Below are positions 52,370 to 62,023 of a stretch of DNA of 64,000 nt, piece after piece. How positions within the stretch are numbered: the stretch's first letter is position 1; every line of letters begins with the position of its first letter. This DNA is from Exilibacterium tricleocarpae. Lineage in GTDB: Bacteria > Pseudomonadota > Gammaproteobacteria > Pseudomonadales > Cellvibrionaceae. The translations under genes and the position numbers were made by a program. Where the stretch lies: contig NZ_ML660094.1 of the NCBI RefSeq assembly GCF_007004655.1, forward strand, positions 248,001-312,000, read 5' to 3'. The notes under the pieces were generated by a model that did no database searches, had not been told where the DNA came from, and saw only the letters and a program-made list of their open reading frames with translations.

Positions 52370-52930
52370 GGTACGGAGGGATTATTTTTTATTCCCTCCT
52401 ACCCCTTAACTCCAGAGGGACCACTCCCCGTGAACGAAGGCACCTCTACCTGTTTACTGCGATCTTGTTTATTCTATTGAGTCCCTGCCAGCTTTCGGCG
52501 GTGTTCTAAAAAAGGGGAGTGGAACCATACTAGGGGGACGCAACTAAAGTTACGTCCCCGCACCGCGCCACCGCAAGTGGTGCCACTCCTTAGTTCCGCT
52601 ACTGGCGCGATGCTACCAAGATCGGTTGTGAACTCTCAACTAGTCGTCTATCTGGATACCTTCGACGTTACTGCGGTGCGGGGTCGGGGTGCTTGAATTT
52701 TGACCAGGCCTTTTCTGGTTAAAATTCAAGCACCCCGACCCCTTCGAGAGGGTCCACCTCCGGCGAACGAAGGCACCGCTATCCGTCTGCTGCGGTACAG
52801 CTTACTCTTCTATTAAAAACGCACAAGCTTTCAGTGGCACCCTAAAAAAGGGGAGTGTCGCCATTCTAGGGGGACACAACTAGAGCTATGTCCCCGCACC
52901 GTGCCGCCGCAAGAAATGCCGCTCGCAATT
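52370..52930. repeat. REP-like repeat cluster D, duplicated composite element
   Basis: Two diverged direct copies of a composite: copy 1 (~52430-52615) and copy 2 (~52765-52945) share GAACGAAGGCACC, a variable ~60 bp, AAAAAAGGGGAGTG and a GGGGACRCAACT..GTCCCC hairpin (52534-52559; 52870-52895). Between them is a 22-bp-arm palindrome (52680-52742) almost identical to that at 42210. No transposase gene is seen. Confidence 0.82.
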
Positions 52931-53218
52931 TCCGCTACCGAATCTGACGCTGTCACAGTTTATGATTCATTTTCCTGAGCGTTTGGATGATCACATTAGC
53001 TTGTGATTATTGGCTGACACGGAGTTTTGAACACCCTCTCCCATACCCGGAAACCAACACCACAAACAGACCAACCATATACTTCTTCATACTTACCCCC
53101 ATTTCCTTATTAAAACATCCAGATCAAAGTAAGCTCTACTTTTTAATCAGGACAAGCACACAAAACGTCATACACCAACCAGCTCAATCCCAAGCCAAAC
53201 CCTATCAACCAACCCACC
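52931..53218. other. AT-rich stretch beside the histidine kinase gene
   Basis: A C/A-rich, G-poor segment (53030-53220) rich in ACCAAC-type words, clearly unlike the neighbouring DNA. One open frame crosses it, but its composition and lack of ribosome site argue against a gene. No other features were found. Confidence 0.5.
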
Positions 53219-53914
53219 CTATGGCAAATACAGACTAAACAACCCACCCCCCAACTGGCCGTGATTGGCCAACTCTATCCGCCCACGACGCTCACCCTGG
53301 CGATGCATCATCGCTATCTGCCGAGCAAAGAACAGCCCCAGATGCGTGCTGCCTTCCTCAAACCCGCGCGCGCGCTCCCCATCCCCGGTTTGCAACATAT
53401 CATCGGGGTAGCCCACCCCGTCATCAGCCACCGCAATGCACAACAGGTCATCCTCCACCGACGCCGAGATATGCAGCGCCTTGCGGGTGTAACGCGCACA
53501 ATTGACCAACACGTTATGCACCACCCCACCCACCAGGTCGGCATCAAAAAACCACGCCAACTCCGGATCGCAGTCCATCTCGACCCGCACACTGCGGGTT
53601 TCAAACAACATATGGTTGCGGGCCAACTGCTCTTCCAGGACGTCGATCACATAGTTTTCATCAACGTTCAGCACCAGCCGGTCGGTCTGCATTCGATAGA
53701 TGGACAACAATTGAATCAACTCAGTATTGATACGGGACGCCTCGTACTGCAGCGTGCCGAAACGCTTCCGCTGTTGTTCGTCTTCAATCGGCGTCGAGTG
53801 CACCACCTCTTCCAGCGAGGTGAGCAACATGCCGAGGGAGTTCTTCATATCGTGAACGCTGGAGGCGAGCACAAAGGAAAAATCGATCGGGGGATTATCT
53901 GAAGACTCACTCAT
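53219..53914 (-). CDS. Minimal histidine kinase without sensor domain
   Basis: A 231-residue cytosolic kinase. The HisKA-like box with phospho-accepting His at 21 (SVHDMKNSLGML) is at the very N-terminus, followed by an HATPase_c domain with N-box NVLVNCARYT, G1 box VADDGVGYPDDM and HLGLFFARQIA. There is no input domain or membrane helix, so it depends on partners. It follows the receiver-TPR gene by 11 nt in the same operon, making a two-component pair. Confidence 0.88.
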   Translation of the reverse strand: MSESSDNPPIDFSFVLASSVHDMKNSLGMLLTSLEEVVHSTPIEDEQQRKRFGTLQYEASRINTELIQLLSIYRMQTDRLVLNVDENYVIDVLEEQLARNHMLFETRSVRVEMDCDPELAWFFDADLVGGVVHNVLVNCARYTRKALHISASVEDDLLCIAVADDGVGYPDDMLQTGDGERARGFEEGSTHLGLFFARQIAMMHRQGERRGRIELANHGQLGGGLFSLYLP

Positions 53915-53925
53915 GCGGCAACGCC

Positions 53926-55551
53926 CTATTCCCGCCCCAGCGCGGTGGTTTTCTCACGCAATTTGCAGTAGCGCGTATACTGCTCGTGGGTAGGTTCTAT
54001 TCTGGTTTCAATTTTCGCTAAGGTAGCCATACACATTTGCATCAGTTCCTCCACGCAGCCAACCGCTTCCATCTCCCCGATCAACGCCTGCACCAGATTT
54101 AAATGCACGCCGATATGATTGGGAAACAGGCGCTTGGCCCGGATAAAACTTTCGATAGCCTCCTTGAACTGCGCCTTGTCGTAGTGGGCGATACCGCCGC
54201 GGTTAAGCGCGGCCACCCGCCCGCGATTGCGCTGGCTCAACGGTTCCCCCAGCAGGCGGTCGATTTTTTCCAATGCCGCCTGGTCATCACTGAAGCGCTC
54301 GGCCAGGTCCTCCAGCAGCTTGTCCGCCTCCGGCTGCTTGTTCACCGCCGCCAACGCCGCCACCCAATCCAGGGCGGTATCGACATCCGGTTCCCGCCCC
54401 GCCAATGACTGTTCCACCTCTTGCAACAGCGACTCCGCCCTGGGTCCGTTGCCCTGCCCGGCATACACCTGAGACTCGATAAGATGAGCCTGGTTGTCCT
54501 GCGCGGGCGTGGGGTTAAAACGTTCGGGAATCTCCGCCAGCACCCGCAACGCCTCCCGGCACAGATCGGCGGCCACTTTGCGATCCTCTCGAAACAGCGC
54601 CACGGCCGTGCGGCCAAAGTTAAGGTGGTTTTCAATCCGGTCGTGACAGGAGTGCCGGCCCAGTCGCACCGTGCGACGATAGGCATCGGCGGCAACAATC
54701 AAGTCATTGTTGTCGACCGCAGTTTCTGCCAGGTCTTGTTGCCGCAGAATCGAGCGGGGTGAGATAGTGGCAGCCTGTTGCAGTACCGCCTGCAACTGCT
54801 CCCGATCGTCGCCGCGCCGACAGTTTTCCACCAGCGCGTCGTAGGCGGGCATGCACAGGGCATTGCCGGCGATAACCTCGCGCAGCCACCGGCCCGCCGC
54901 CGCCAGGTCGCCGCGGGCCTGATTGACCTGGGCCAGCCCCACCCGCGCCCAGTCGAGGGCGCGCGCTTCCAGCACCTGCCGGTAGAGCTGTTCGGCCCCG
55001 GCGTGGTCGCCGGCAGTCAAATAGAGCGTGCCGAGCAACTTTTGGCAGGCGGCGACATAGCGGCAGCCCGCCTGCAACTTGTCTTCACAAGCGGCTATCG
55101 CCCGGGCGGTATCGCCGGCATCCAGGGCGGCGTAGATGGGCATAAGGTCCTGGCGCTGGTGCAACAGGCGGTCGAGTCGCTGTTGCAGAGTGCGGGCGGT
55201 GATGGGCTTGGTCAGGTAGGCATCCGGCTCGTAATCGAAGGTCGCCATAATCATGTTTTTGTCAGTTTCCGCCGACACCACAACAAACAGGCTGCGGCGC
55301 TTGAGCGCCCCCTTGAACCGCAGTTCCTCCAGCACCTGCTGGCCGCTGCGGCCGGCACCGAGGTTGTAATCACACAACACCACATCATAGTGCTGGTGAA
55401 AACACGCCCGCACCGCCTGCTCGCCGTTAAGCGCGGTATCCACGGTCGCGAAACCCAGTTCCTGCAGCATATTGCTCACGGTGGTGCGGAAACTGTCAAA
55501 GTCATCAACCACCAGTGCTTTTAACGTGCGGTAGCCCGCGTAGGCCGTCAC
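53926..55551 (-). CDS. Receiver-TPR response regulator
   Basis: A 541-residue protein: a receiver domain (residues 8-125, acidic pocket VVDDFDS, phospho-Asp 61 in VVLCDYN, Lys 115 in YLTKPIT), then ~420 residues of TPR-like repeats (LGTLYLTAGDHAGAEQLYRQ, later FKEAIESFIRAKRLFPNHIG). No DNA-binding or enzymatic output is present, so the output is protein-protein contact; the VC0651/PA-type receiver-TPR proteins are similar. It starts with GTG at 55551. The kinase at 53219 is its likely partner. Confidence 0.87.
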   Translation of the reverse strand: MTAYAGYRTLKALVVDDFDSFRTTVSNMLQELGFATVDTALNGEQAVRACFHQHYDVVLCDYNLGAGRSGQQVLEELRFKGALKRRSLFVVVSAETDKNMIMATFDYEPDAYLTKPITARTLQQRLDRLLHQRQDLMPIYAALDAGDTARAIAACEDKLQAGCRYVAACQKLLGTLYLTAGDHAGAEQLYRQVLEARALDWARVGLAQVNQARGDLAAAGRWLREVIAGNALCMPAYDALVENCRRGDDREQLQAVLQQAATISPRSILRQQDLAETAVDNNDLIVAADAYRRTVRLGRHSCHDRIENHLNFGRTAVALFREDRKVAADLCREALRVLAEIPERFNPTPAQDNQAHLIESQVYAGQGNGPRAESLLQEVEQSLAGREPDVDTALDWVAALAAVNKQPEADKLLEDLAERFSDDQAALEKIDRLLGEPLSQRNRGRVAALNRGGIAHYDKAQFKEAIESFIRAKRLFPNHIGVHLNLVQALIGEMEAVGCVEELMQMCMATLAKIETRIEPTHEQYTRYCKLREKTTALGRE

Positions 55552-55801
55552 TCAGTCACCCTGTTCGCCGTCGCCGGGGTCGACTCCCTCGAGTACCGCC
55601 GCGTTGCGTGCTTTCTGCCGATATTTCTACACCATCAATTACGCCGCAAGAGCAGCGGTTCACCTGTCTAAATCATAGTCCATAACTGCGCTGCCTGGCG
55701 CCTTGCACGGGCAATTAAAGTGCATAAATGTGAAACAGTGCGCCAGCCACGATCCGGCCTGCGCGACTCCGGTGCGCCCCTCTGCGGCTCGGCCGCAACG
55801 A
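55552..55801. other. Non-coding region between receiver-TPR and cmoA genes
   Basis: Divergent region holding the cmoA promoter at its right end (55802-55830). A promoter for the receiver-TPR gene should also lie here; none is obvious. No further features seen. Confidence 0.4.
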
Positions 55802-55830
55802 TTGAGACCGGCGCTCAAGGGCGCTAAAAT
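55802..55830 (+). promoter_or_regulatory. Sigma-70 promoter of cmoAB
   Basis: TTGAGA and TAAAAT separated by exactly 17 nt, 57 nt upstream of the cmoA start. Both boxes match the consensus in five of six and four to five of six positions. Confidence 0.6.
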
Positions 55831-55886
55831 GCGCTGCCCCGCCAACGCGGGACGTATCACCATTAGCACACCATCGAGCTTCTCTT

Positions 55887-56624
55887 ATGGGCAAAGACAG
55901 CAACCACGACGACCTCTATGCCGATCCTCTGGCGCAGGTGGCGGGCTTTGCGTTCGACAGCAAGGTCGCGGCGGTTTTTCCCGATATGATCAAACGTTCC
56001 GTACCCGGCTACAGCACCATTATCAATATGACCGGGCAGTTGACCGAACGCTACGCCCGCGCCGGCAGCCGCTGCTACGACCTGGGTTGTTCACTGGGGG
56101 CCTCGACCCTGGCCATGCGCCATCGGCTGCAGGCCGCCGATTGTCGCATTATCGGGGTCGACAACTCGCCAGCCATGATCCACCGCTGCCGGCAGGTCAT
56201 CGAGGCCGACAGCGGCGAGGTGCCGGTGGAGCTGGTGTGCGCCGATCTCGAGGCGGTGGCCATTGCCCGGGCCTCGGTGGTGGTGTTGAATTTTACCCTG
56301 CAGTTTATCGCCCCCGGCCAGCGCCGCGCCCTTATTGCCCGTATCCACGACGGCCTGCTTCCCGGTGGTATTTTAGTGCTGTCGGAAAAGGTGACCTTCG
56401 CCGATCCGGAGCACCAGCGCCTGATGACCGAGCTGCACCACAATTTCAAACGGGCCAATGGCTACAGCGACCTGGAGATTGCGCAAAAACGCAGCGCGCT
56501 GGAGGATGTGTTGATACCCGACACCCTGGAAGCGCACCGGGACCGCTTGCGCGAGGCGGGATTTGCCAGCGCCGAGGTCTGGTTTCAGTGTTTTAATTTT
56601 GCTTCACTGATCGCTATCCGGTAA
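55887..56624 (+). CDS. cmoA: Carboxy-S-adenosyl-L-methionine synthase CmoA
   Basis: A 245-residue Rossmann enzyme very like E. coli Cmo[23 protein letters not shown], the SAM loop [11 protein letters not shown] and the tail [10 protein letters not shown] are clear. It converts SAM and prephenate into carboxy-SAM, the carboxymethyl donor for cmo5U34 tRNA modification. It is 18 nt upstream of cmoB. Confidence 0.95.
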   Translation: MGKDSNHDDLYADPLAQVAGFAFDSKVAAVFPDMIKRSVPGYSTIINMTGQLTERYARAGSRCYDLGCSLGASTLAMRHRLQAADCRIIGVDNSPAMIHRCRQVIEADSGEVPVELVCADLEAVAIARASVVVLNFTLQFIAPGQRRALIARIHDGLLPGGILVLSEKVTFADPEHQRLMTELHHNFKRANGYSDLEIAQKRSALEDVLIPDTLEAHRDRLREAGFASAEVWFQCFNFASLIAIR

Positions 56625-56642
56625 GGCCGGCGGGACTCCACG

Positions 56643-57629
56643 ATGATCGAGTATTACCGCGACCTTATCGATGCCCTGAGCCGCGCACCGGTTGCCGGCA
56701 CACCACTGGCGGCCTGGGCCGAAGCGTTGCCGGCGCAGATTGCCGCCGGCCTCAGCGAGCGGCGCTACGGCGACCTGCCGCAATGGCGCCGGGCACTGGC
56801 ACAACTGCCCGCTGTCGACGCCAGCGAAGTGGACCTGGAACACGGTGTCAGCATCGGCGCCAGTGGCGATTGTGATGCGGCCACAATGCAAAACATCGAG
56901 CGGCAGTTGCGGGCGCTGATCCCCTGGCGCAAGGGCCCCTACCAGGTGCACGGCACCTATATCGACACGGAGTGGCGTTCGGACTGGAAGTGGGAGCGAC
57001 TACTGCCACATATCGCGCCGCTGCAAGGGCGCCTGGTGCTCGATGTGGGTTGCGGCAACGGTTACCACGGCTGGCGCATGCTGGGGGCCGGCGCCCGGCG
57101 GGTGATCGGCATCGATCCCTCGCCGCGTTTTGTGGTGCAGTTTCACTGTATCAAGCACTTTGTCGGACGCCGGCCCATCGATGTATTGCCGCTCGGTATT
57201 GAGCAGTTGCCGGCGGGGCTGGAGGCCTTCGACACCGTTTTCTCCATGGGCGTGCTCTATCACCGGCGCTCGCCGATGGATCATCTGCGGGAACTGCGCG
57301 AGAGTCTCAGACCCGGCGGGCAGTTGGTACTGGAAACCCTGGTCATCGAGGGGGGGCTGGGTACCGTGCTGGTGCCGGAGGGGCGCTATGCCATGATGAA
57401 CAATGTGTGGTTTCTACCGAGTTGCGAAACCCTGCTGTCCTGGTTGCGCAAGTCCGGCTTTCGCAATCCCCGGGTGGTCGATGTCTGTGTTACCACCACC
57501 GCGGAACAGCGCGCTACCGACTGGATGCGGTTTCATTCGCTCAGTGATTTTCTCGATCCTCACAATCCGGCGTTGACGGCCGAAGGCCATCCGGCGCCGA
57601 CCCGCGCTCTATTTGTGGCCGAAGTTTGA
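56643..57629 (+). CDS. cmoB: tRNA U34 carboxymethyltransferase CmoB
   Basis: A 328-residue methyltransferase-fold enzyme: the GPYQVHGTYIDTEWRSDWKW segment and SAM loop VLDVGCGNGYHGWRMLGAG are diagnostic, as is FDTVFSMGVLYHRRSPMDHL. It transfers the carboxymethyl group from carboxy-SAM to 5-hydroxyuridine 34 of tRNA. With cmoM (46 kb) the window encodes all of the cmo branch after hydroxylation. Confidence 0.95.
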   Translation: MIEYYRDLIDALSRAPVAGTPLAAWAEALPAQIAAGLSERRYGDLPQWRRALAQLPAVDASEVDLEHGVSIGASGDCDAATMQNIERQLRALIPWRKGPYQVHGTYIDTEWRSDWKWERLLPHIAPLQGRLVLDVGCGNGYHGWRMLGAGARRVIGIDPSPRFVVQFHCIKHFVGRRPIDVLPLGIEQLPAGLEAFDTVFSMGVLYHRRSPMDHLRELRESLRPGGQLVLETLVIEGGLGTVLVPEGRYAMMNNVWFLPSCETLLSWLRKSGFRNPRVVDVCVTTTAEQRATDWMRFHSLSDFLDPHNPALTAEGHPAPTRALFVAEV

Positions 57630-57804
57630 AAGGGTCTCGTGTCATACTGCACTGCTCCAATGACACCGGAGCTAGTGGCGGGTCGTTGCGTTGTTACTAG
57701 CGCGATGGGAAGTGCCACCCGGCACGGGCCGCGCCGTTACAGGGTATTTTTAAGCCTTCCGGTAGTGGGACCTCTGCCGCGGGGAACCGGCCAGCATGGC
57801 ACAG

Positions 57805-57840
57805 CCCCGATTCGGGCCCGGCAGCAGGCTCGAATCGGGG
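57805..57840 (-). terminator. Hairpin downstream of the secreted protein gene
   Basis: CCCCGATTCG and CGAATCGGGG, 10-bp arms with a 16-nt loop, start 8 nt after the stop of the 57849-60959 gene. There is no T-run; a stability hairpin or weak terminator is the likely role. Confidence 0.5.
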
Positions 57841-57848
57841 CGTGGTTG

Positions 57849-60800
57849 TTACTCTATCGGCAGCAGACACTCGCCGAAAGACTGGGGCTGCGCTATCTGG
57901 AACAGGGATATATCGCCCTGGACATTGGGGCCGGGACCATAGGCATTGGAGGCGATGCCCACTTCCACGGTGCCGGAAAAACTGGCGTTGATACCACTTC
58001 CGGGAAAGAAAAGTTGCGTCCAGTTGGCGCCGGCATCGGTAGAGATATAGCTTCTGAATTCCTGGCCGATCCGGCACAATCGCAGTTCTCCCGCCGTTGC
58101 TCCGCCGCCGATGGTATTCAGTGTGCTCTGGAACTCATCGGTGCTGACCGCGTGGGCGCCAAGCAAGGCATCGGCGCCGGCACCTAAGGACGTGTAAAAC
58201 CAATCGCCCGCGTTGGCACTGTCTCGCACAAGTAAACCAAAGAGGCGCCAGTTGCCCGTCGGCACGGCAGCCGGGTTGCCCTCGGCATACACACTGAGGT
58301 CCAGCGACGCCACAAAGTCTCCGTTGACTGTTGTCGACAGGAAGGCACTGGTGCCACCGGCCCACCAGGCATTGTCAGCCAACTGGACATAGCTCAATGT
58401 TTGGGAAGCTTCGTCGACAACCAGGTTGGCGTAACTCGCGGGGTTCAAGTCCGCAAGTGTTGCCAGGTCCGCCTGGGATGCAAAGTCGTTACGATAAACG
58501 TGATTGAGAGACACCACCGGACCTGGGCCCGGATCGGGCTCCGGACTCACCGCATTGTCAATGATGGCAGTGCAGTCCTGAACGTCAGTCGGAACGGCAA
58601 CGGCAAAGTGTCCGACCTGCACCCCGACATCGGACCCGGCGAGGTAGGCATTGGAGGCGATACCGATATCCACTGCTTCTCCCATATCGCTGCGAATGGC
58701 ACTGCCGTTGAAGGGCAGCGCCTGCCAGTTCTGGCCCGAGTCGGTCGACACATAGGCGGAAAACGCATCGCCGACACGACACAGGCGCACCCGTCCCTGA
58801 TAAACGCCTGCGATCAGGTTCGGGTTCAAGTAACTGGTACCGTTGTCGGTGTTAAGCGTCTGTGCCCCGAGACCCGTCTGACTGGCGCCGATGGCGGGAA
58901 ACAGCCAGTCATCGCCGACACTCTGACTGCGGGCAAGCAACCCGGCCACCCGGAAAATATCGGTCGGCAAGGCCTCTATATCTCCCGGCGCGTGGGTCAG
59001 TATCTCCGCCTCGACGATAAAATTGCCGGCAACCGACCTGGACAGAAACGTACTCGTGCCGCCGGCATACCAGGACAAGTTCGCGTTCTGCACGTAATTG
59101 AGTGTTCCGGTGGTGTCATCGACACTCAGCCCCTGGTGGCTGCCCGGAAACGCATCGGTATAGTTGGCGAGACTGCCGGCAGTCGCGAAGTCGTCGAAGA
59201 ATATTGCCTGCACGCTGTCCGGACCCGGGTCGGGATCGGGCAGCAAAACCTCGGACTCAGCGGCAAACAGCACCGCGTTTTTCACCAGGTGACGATAGGT
59301 TTCATCGGCGAAAGTAACTCCCGGGGTTTCTCCCGGCTGCAGGTAAACCACCCGGCCCCCGACACCGTTTTGATCGCTGTCAAAGCGCTTTACCCAGCCG
59401 GATGTGGTCAACTCTCCGCTGTCGTCCCCGCCCTCGATGATGGTGTTGTTGCCAAACAGCCTTTCGATCTGGTTAGCACCCCGGCCAAACTCTACACCGT
59501 TGTTAAAGGTAATACCCGGGTAGAGTTCGTCCGGACCCGGAAAGGTAAAACCAAAGTAACCACCGCCGGCACTCGGGTTGGGGATAGGCAGGGCATCTGT
59601 ATAAGCGACGCTGATATCGGACGGCATACCGTGGGTCGAGACAAAATGACCGATATTGATGTTAAGCAAACCGGCCCCTTCGAGAAAAATAATACTGTTT
59701 GGATTATTCAAGGTGGCAGTGGCAGGCAGCTCTGCGCCAAACATTGAGACCAGCGGCATTTTATTATTGCCGTGGTTATAGATCGCGTGATGCACGCCGA
59801 CCACCCCGCCACCGTTATCGGCAAAGTTGACGATCTGGTTTTGCATAGCCTGGGAAAAGGTATTGTGACAGAAGACAAAAATAACATCCGTGGTAGTTAG
59901 CAGATTGGCATCAATCATCCCATTAGGTGGGCATGCGATAAACTGGGCATTGATGTGGTATTCATCGACAGGGTCGTTTAGCACTTCCAGGATCGTGTCT
60001 TCATCGGCAGCCGTATAACCCAGGTTCTGGTAGTGATAGACTTCGTCCCCGCCAAGCACCACAACCGCCAGTGGTTCGGCAGCGGTTACCGGCGCCGGGT
60101 AGGTCTCCATCATATTCATCAACGTACGGGTGAAGTGCAGCCCGGTTTGCGGAATCCAGTCCCTGGCGGTGACAAATAAGTCGCTATAGGGCACATTGAG
60201 GCCCGCATATTGGCCCGGATCGGGTCCGTCGACAATCGCCCGATCCACATCGTTGTAGTTGACGTCCAGGATCGTATAGGCGTCCTGGGTCGAGGTGCCG
60301 AGATGGTAGCCTGTGGCGTATCTGCCGGCCAACACACTGGTCCCAAGGCCGTCAGGACCCGCACCTTCCGTACCCGGAACCCGGAAAAAGGCCAGTGGCG
60401 TGGCCCCGTGGCATTGACCGCCAACCGGCTTGCCCGCCTCGACTGCCATAATCGCCAGCGTATTGAGGTGAGCCGCGGCTTCCTGGGTTTGCAGATTGGG
60501 GTACACGTTATCGTAGCGATAGTCCAAAATGCCCTCCCCACCGACTATGGCGAGCGCATCGTAATCGTCCATATTGGGTATATCCACCACCGCCGCGTGA
60601 ACGGGGATAGCGGCCGGGGCGTTCCAGGCGGCGTCCCATACCTGTCCGGATGCAGACGCAAAAGACGCGGTAAAACCGTCGTAGCCACCGGGTCCGGTAG
60701 TCGCCAGGTTCTGGATATTGTCACCGTAACTGGTCGCCGGTCCTTCACCGCCGCTGACCACATGGACTTCATAGCCGTTGGCGCAGAAAGATTCATATAC

Positions 60801-60959
60801 GGTTTTGTATTCCGACCAATAGGTTTGTACCGAAGCGACAAACAACAGCACCGTTCTGCCGTTGCTTTGGCCCTCGACACAGGAGGGAACCTCGATCCCC
60901 AGCGCCGGGCGATTCAATAACACCGCCAATAATACAAGGAGAAAAAGACTTCGTTTCAT
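57849..60959 (-). CDS. Large secreted DJ-1-like/ThuA-like/beta-sandwich protein
   Basis: A 1036-residue exported protein (signal peptide, cleavage ~residue 21). Residues ~35-265 are DJ-1/PfpI-like, with a YDALAIVGGEGILDYR motif and a nucleophile elbow GKPVGGQCHGATPL carrying a Cys. Residues ~300-560 resemble ThuA, a trehalose-utilisation-linked amidotransferase-like domain (VFVFCHNTF, GVVGVHHAIYNHG). Two repeated ~200-residue beta-sandwich domains follow, separated by DPDPGP linkers, each with ASNAY-L/G and S-A-STDSGQNW motifs, as in DUF1349/laminin-G-like modules. The combination is rare to my knowledge. Substrate is unknown; a role in glycan handling is conceivable. Confidence 0.7.
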   Translation of the reverse strand: MKRSLFLLVLLAVLLNRPALGIEVPSCVEGQSNGRTVLLFVASVQTYWSEYKTVYESFCANGYEVHVVSGGEGPATSYGDNIQNLATTGPGGYDGFTASFASASGQVWDAAWNAPAAIPVHAAVVDIPNMDDYDALAIVGGEGILDYRYDNVYPNLQTQEAAAHLNTLAIMAVEAGKPVGGQCHGATPLAFFRVPGTEGAGPDGLGTSVLAGRYATGYHLGTSTQDAYTILDVNYNDVDRAIVDGPDPGQYAGLNVPYSDLFVTARDWIPQTGLHFTRTLMNMMETYPAPVTAAEPLAVVVLGGDEVYHYQNLGYTAADEDTILEVLNDPVDEYHINAQFIACPPNGMIDANLLTTTDVIFVFCHNTFSQAMQNQIVNFADNGGGVVGVHHAIYNHGNNKMPLVSMFGAELPATATLNNPNSIIFLEGAGLLNINIGHFVSTHGMPSDISVAYTDALPIPNPSAGGGYFGFTFPGPDELYPGITFNNGVEFGRGANQIERLFGNNTIIEGGDDSGELTTSGWVKRFDSDQNGVGGRVVYLQPGETPGVTFADETYRHLVKNAVLFAAESEVLLPDPDPGPDSVQAIFFDDFATAGSLANYTDAFPGSHQGLSVDDTTGTLNYVQNANLSWYAGGTSTFLSRSVAGNFIVEAEILTHAPGDIEALPTDIFRVAGLLARSQSVGDDWLFPAIGASQTGLGAQTLNTDNGTSYLNPNLIAGVYQGRVRLCRVGDAFSAYVSTDSGQNWQALPFNGSAIRSDMGEAVDIGIASNAYLAGSDVGVQVGHFAVAVPTDVQDCTAIIDNAVSPEPDPGPGPVVSLNHVYRNDFASQADLATLADLNPASYANLVVDEASQTLSYVQLADNAWWAGGTSAFLSTTVNGDFVASLDLSVYAEGNPAAVPTGNWRLFGLLVRDSANAGDWFYTSLGAGADALLGAHAVSTDEFQSTLNTIGGGATAGELRLCRIGQEFRSYISTDAGANWTQLFFPGSGINASFSGTVEVGIASNAYGPGPNVQGDISLFQIAQPQSFGECLLPIE

Positions 60960-61580
60960 AGTGTCCCCACTTGATTCAGGAATCAGGTAACATCGATTTG
61001 ATATGACGCTCGCCGGTGCCCCGTTTGGGCGGCCGGCGCTGCGTAATAACCCCCTTAACCGGGCAGTTCATGTGCTCCTGCAATAAACAGTTTTCTTTTG
61101 AAATTACGGACACAAATCACGGCCTTTTTGCAGCCGGGTTGTGATGTAGGGAGGGAATGTGGACACCGGCACGCTGCGACAATGCCGGCGCCGAAAGTAT
61201 CACGGATATATAACAATGCCGACGCTGGGCACACGGGTCATCAATGCTGCAACCGCCCCTTAAAATCAAAGGCGGCATCGACAACACCAAGTTCCTGTCC
61301 GCGACTGCGGCTGGAAACCGTCCGCCGCAGGAGTCAACGATCAGTGTCTACACCCAACTATCCGGGCTGTACACTTGATACACTGTGATACACACATAAG
61401 AGGACCTGAGCTGCGCGGCCAGGTTTTATGGACGATGTAACTTTCTCCGCCTTCCGTAGCTGTCTACTCTTCTTCGTAACCTTCCGTATCGCCAATGGAT
61501 TTTTATGCGCCTCCCGCTGCCGTCAACTTAACGAGTTCAGCCCCTGTTTCAGATGGCTGGCGGCCAACTGTCCACAAAAG
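60960..61580. other. Long intergenic region
   Basis: About 620 bp between the secreted protein gene and dgkA. It contains TACACTTGATACACTGTGATACACAC, an imperfect set of GATACAC direct repeats near 61368-61396. No convincing gene, RNA or terminator was found; an ORF on the plus strand has coding composition unlike the genome. Confidence 0.45.
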
Positions 61581-61985
61581 CTAACCCGGCAAAAACAAAA
61601 TGGTCACCCAGATATACCCGGTCAACAGCAGCGACAGAAACACAGCGGCCGAACCGAGGTCTTTGGCACGCCCCGCCAACTCGTTATACTCGGTTCCCAC
61701 CCGATCGACCACCGCCTCGATACCCGAGTTCAACAATTCCACAATCAGCACCAGGACCACACTGCCGACCAACAGCAGGCGCTCCACCTGTGTCAGCTCC
61801 ACGATAAAGGCGACCGGCAACATCACCAGCGCCAGGTACACCTCCTGGCGAAATGCCTCCTCGTGTCGAAACGCCGCCCTGACACCCTGGGCGGAATAGA
61901 CCGCGGCGTTGAGAACGCGCTGCAGGCCTTTCGCCTTGCCTTTCATGCCCGCCTGTCCAGTTACGTTTTCTGTGCTTTCACTCAT
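61581..61985 (-). CDS. dgkA: Diacylglycerol kinase DgkA
   Basis: A 134-residue inner-membrane kinase: the EEAFRQEVYLAL active-site helix and the ELLNSGIEAVVDRV motif plus three membrane helices are typical. It phosphorylates diacylglycerol to phosphatidic acid in lipid recycling. It is followed upstream by fldB on the same strand. Confidence 0.94.
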   Translation of the reverse strand: MSESTENVTGQAGMKGKAKGLQRVLNAAVYSAQGVRAAFRHEEAFRQEVYLALVMLPVAFIVELTQVERLLLVGSVVLVLIVELLNSGIEAVVDRVGTEYNELAGRAKDLGSAAVFLSLLLTGYIWVTILFLPG

Positions 61986-62023
61986 AGCTGCGCGCTCACT
62001 CCGCTACACACTCCGATAAACCC

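Noticed and set aside
52987-53238. 83-codon plus-strand frame in the C/A-rich stretch
   Set aside because: Composition unlike any gene here, no Shine-Dalgarno, overlaps the histidine kinase end.
61098-61388. 96-codon plus-strand frame upstream of dgkA
   Set aside because: Arg/Ser/Pro-rich frame typical of non-coding GC-rich DNA; no motif or ribosome site.
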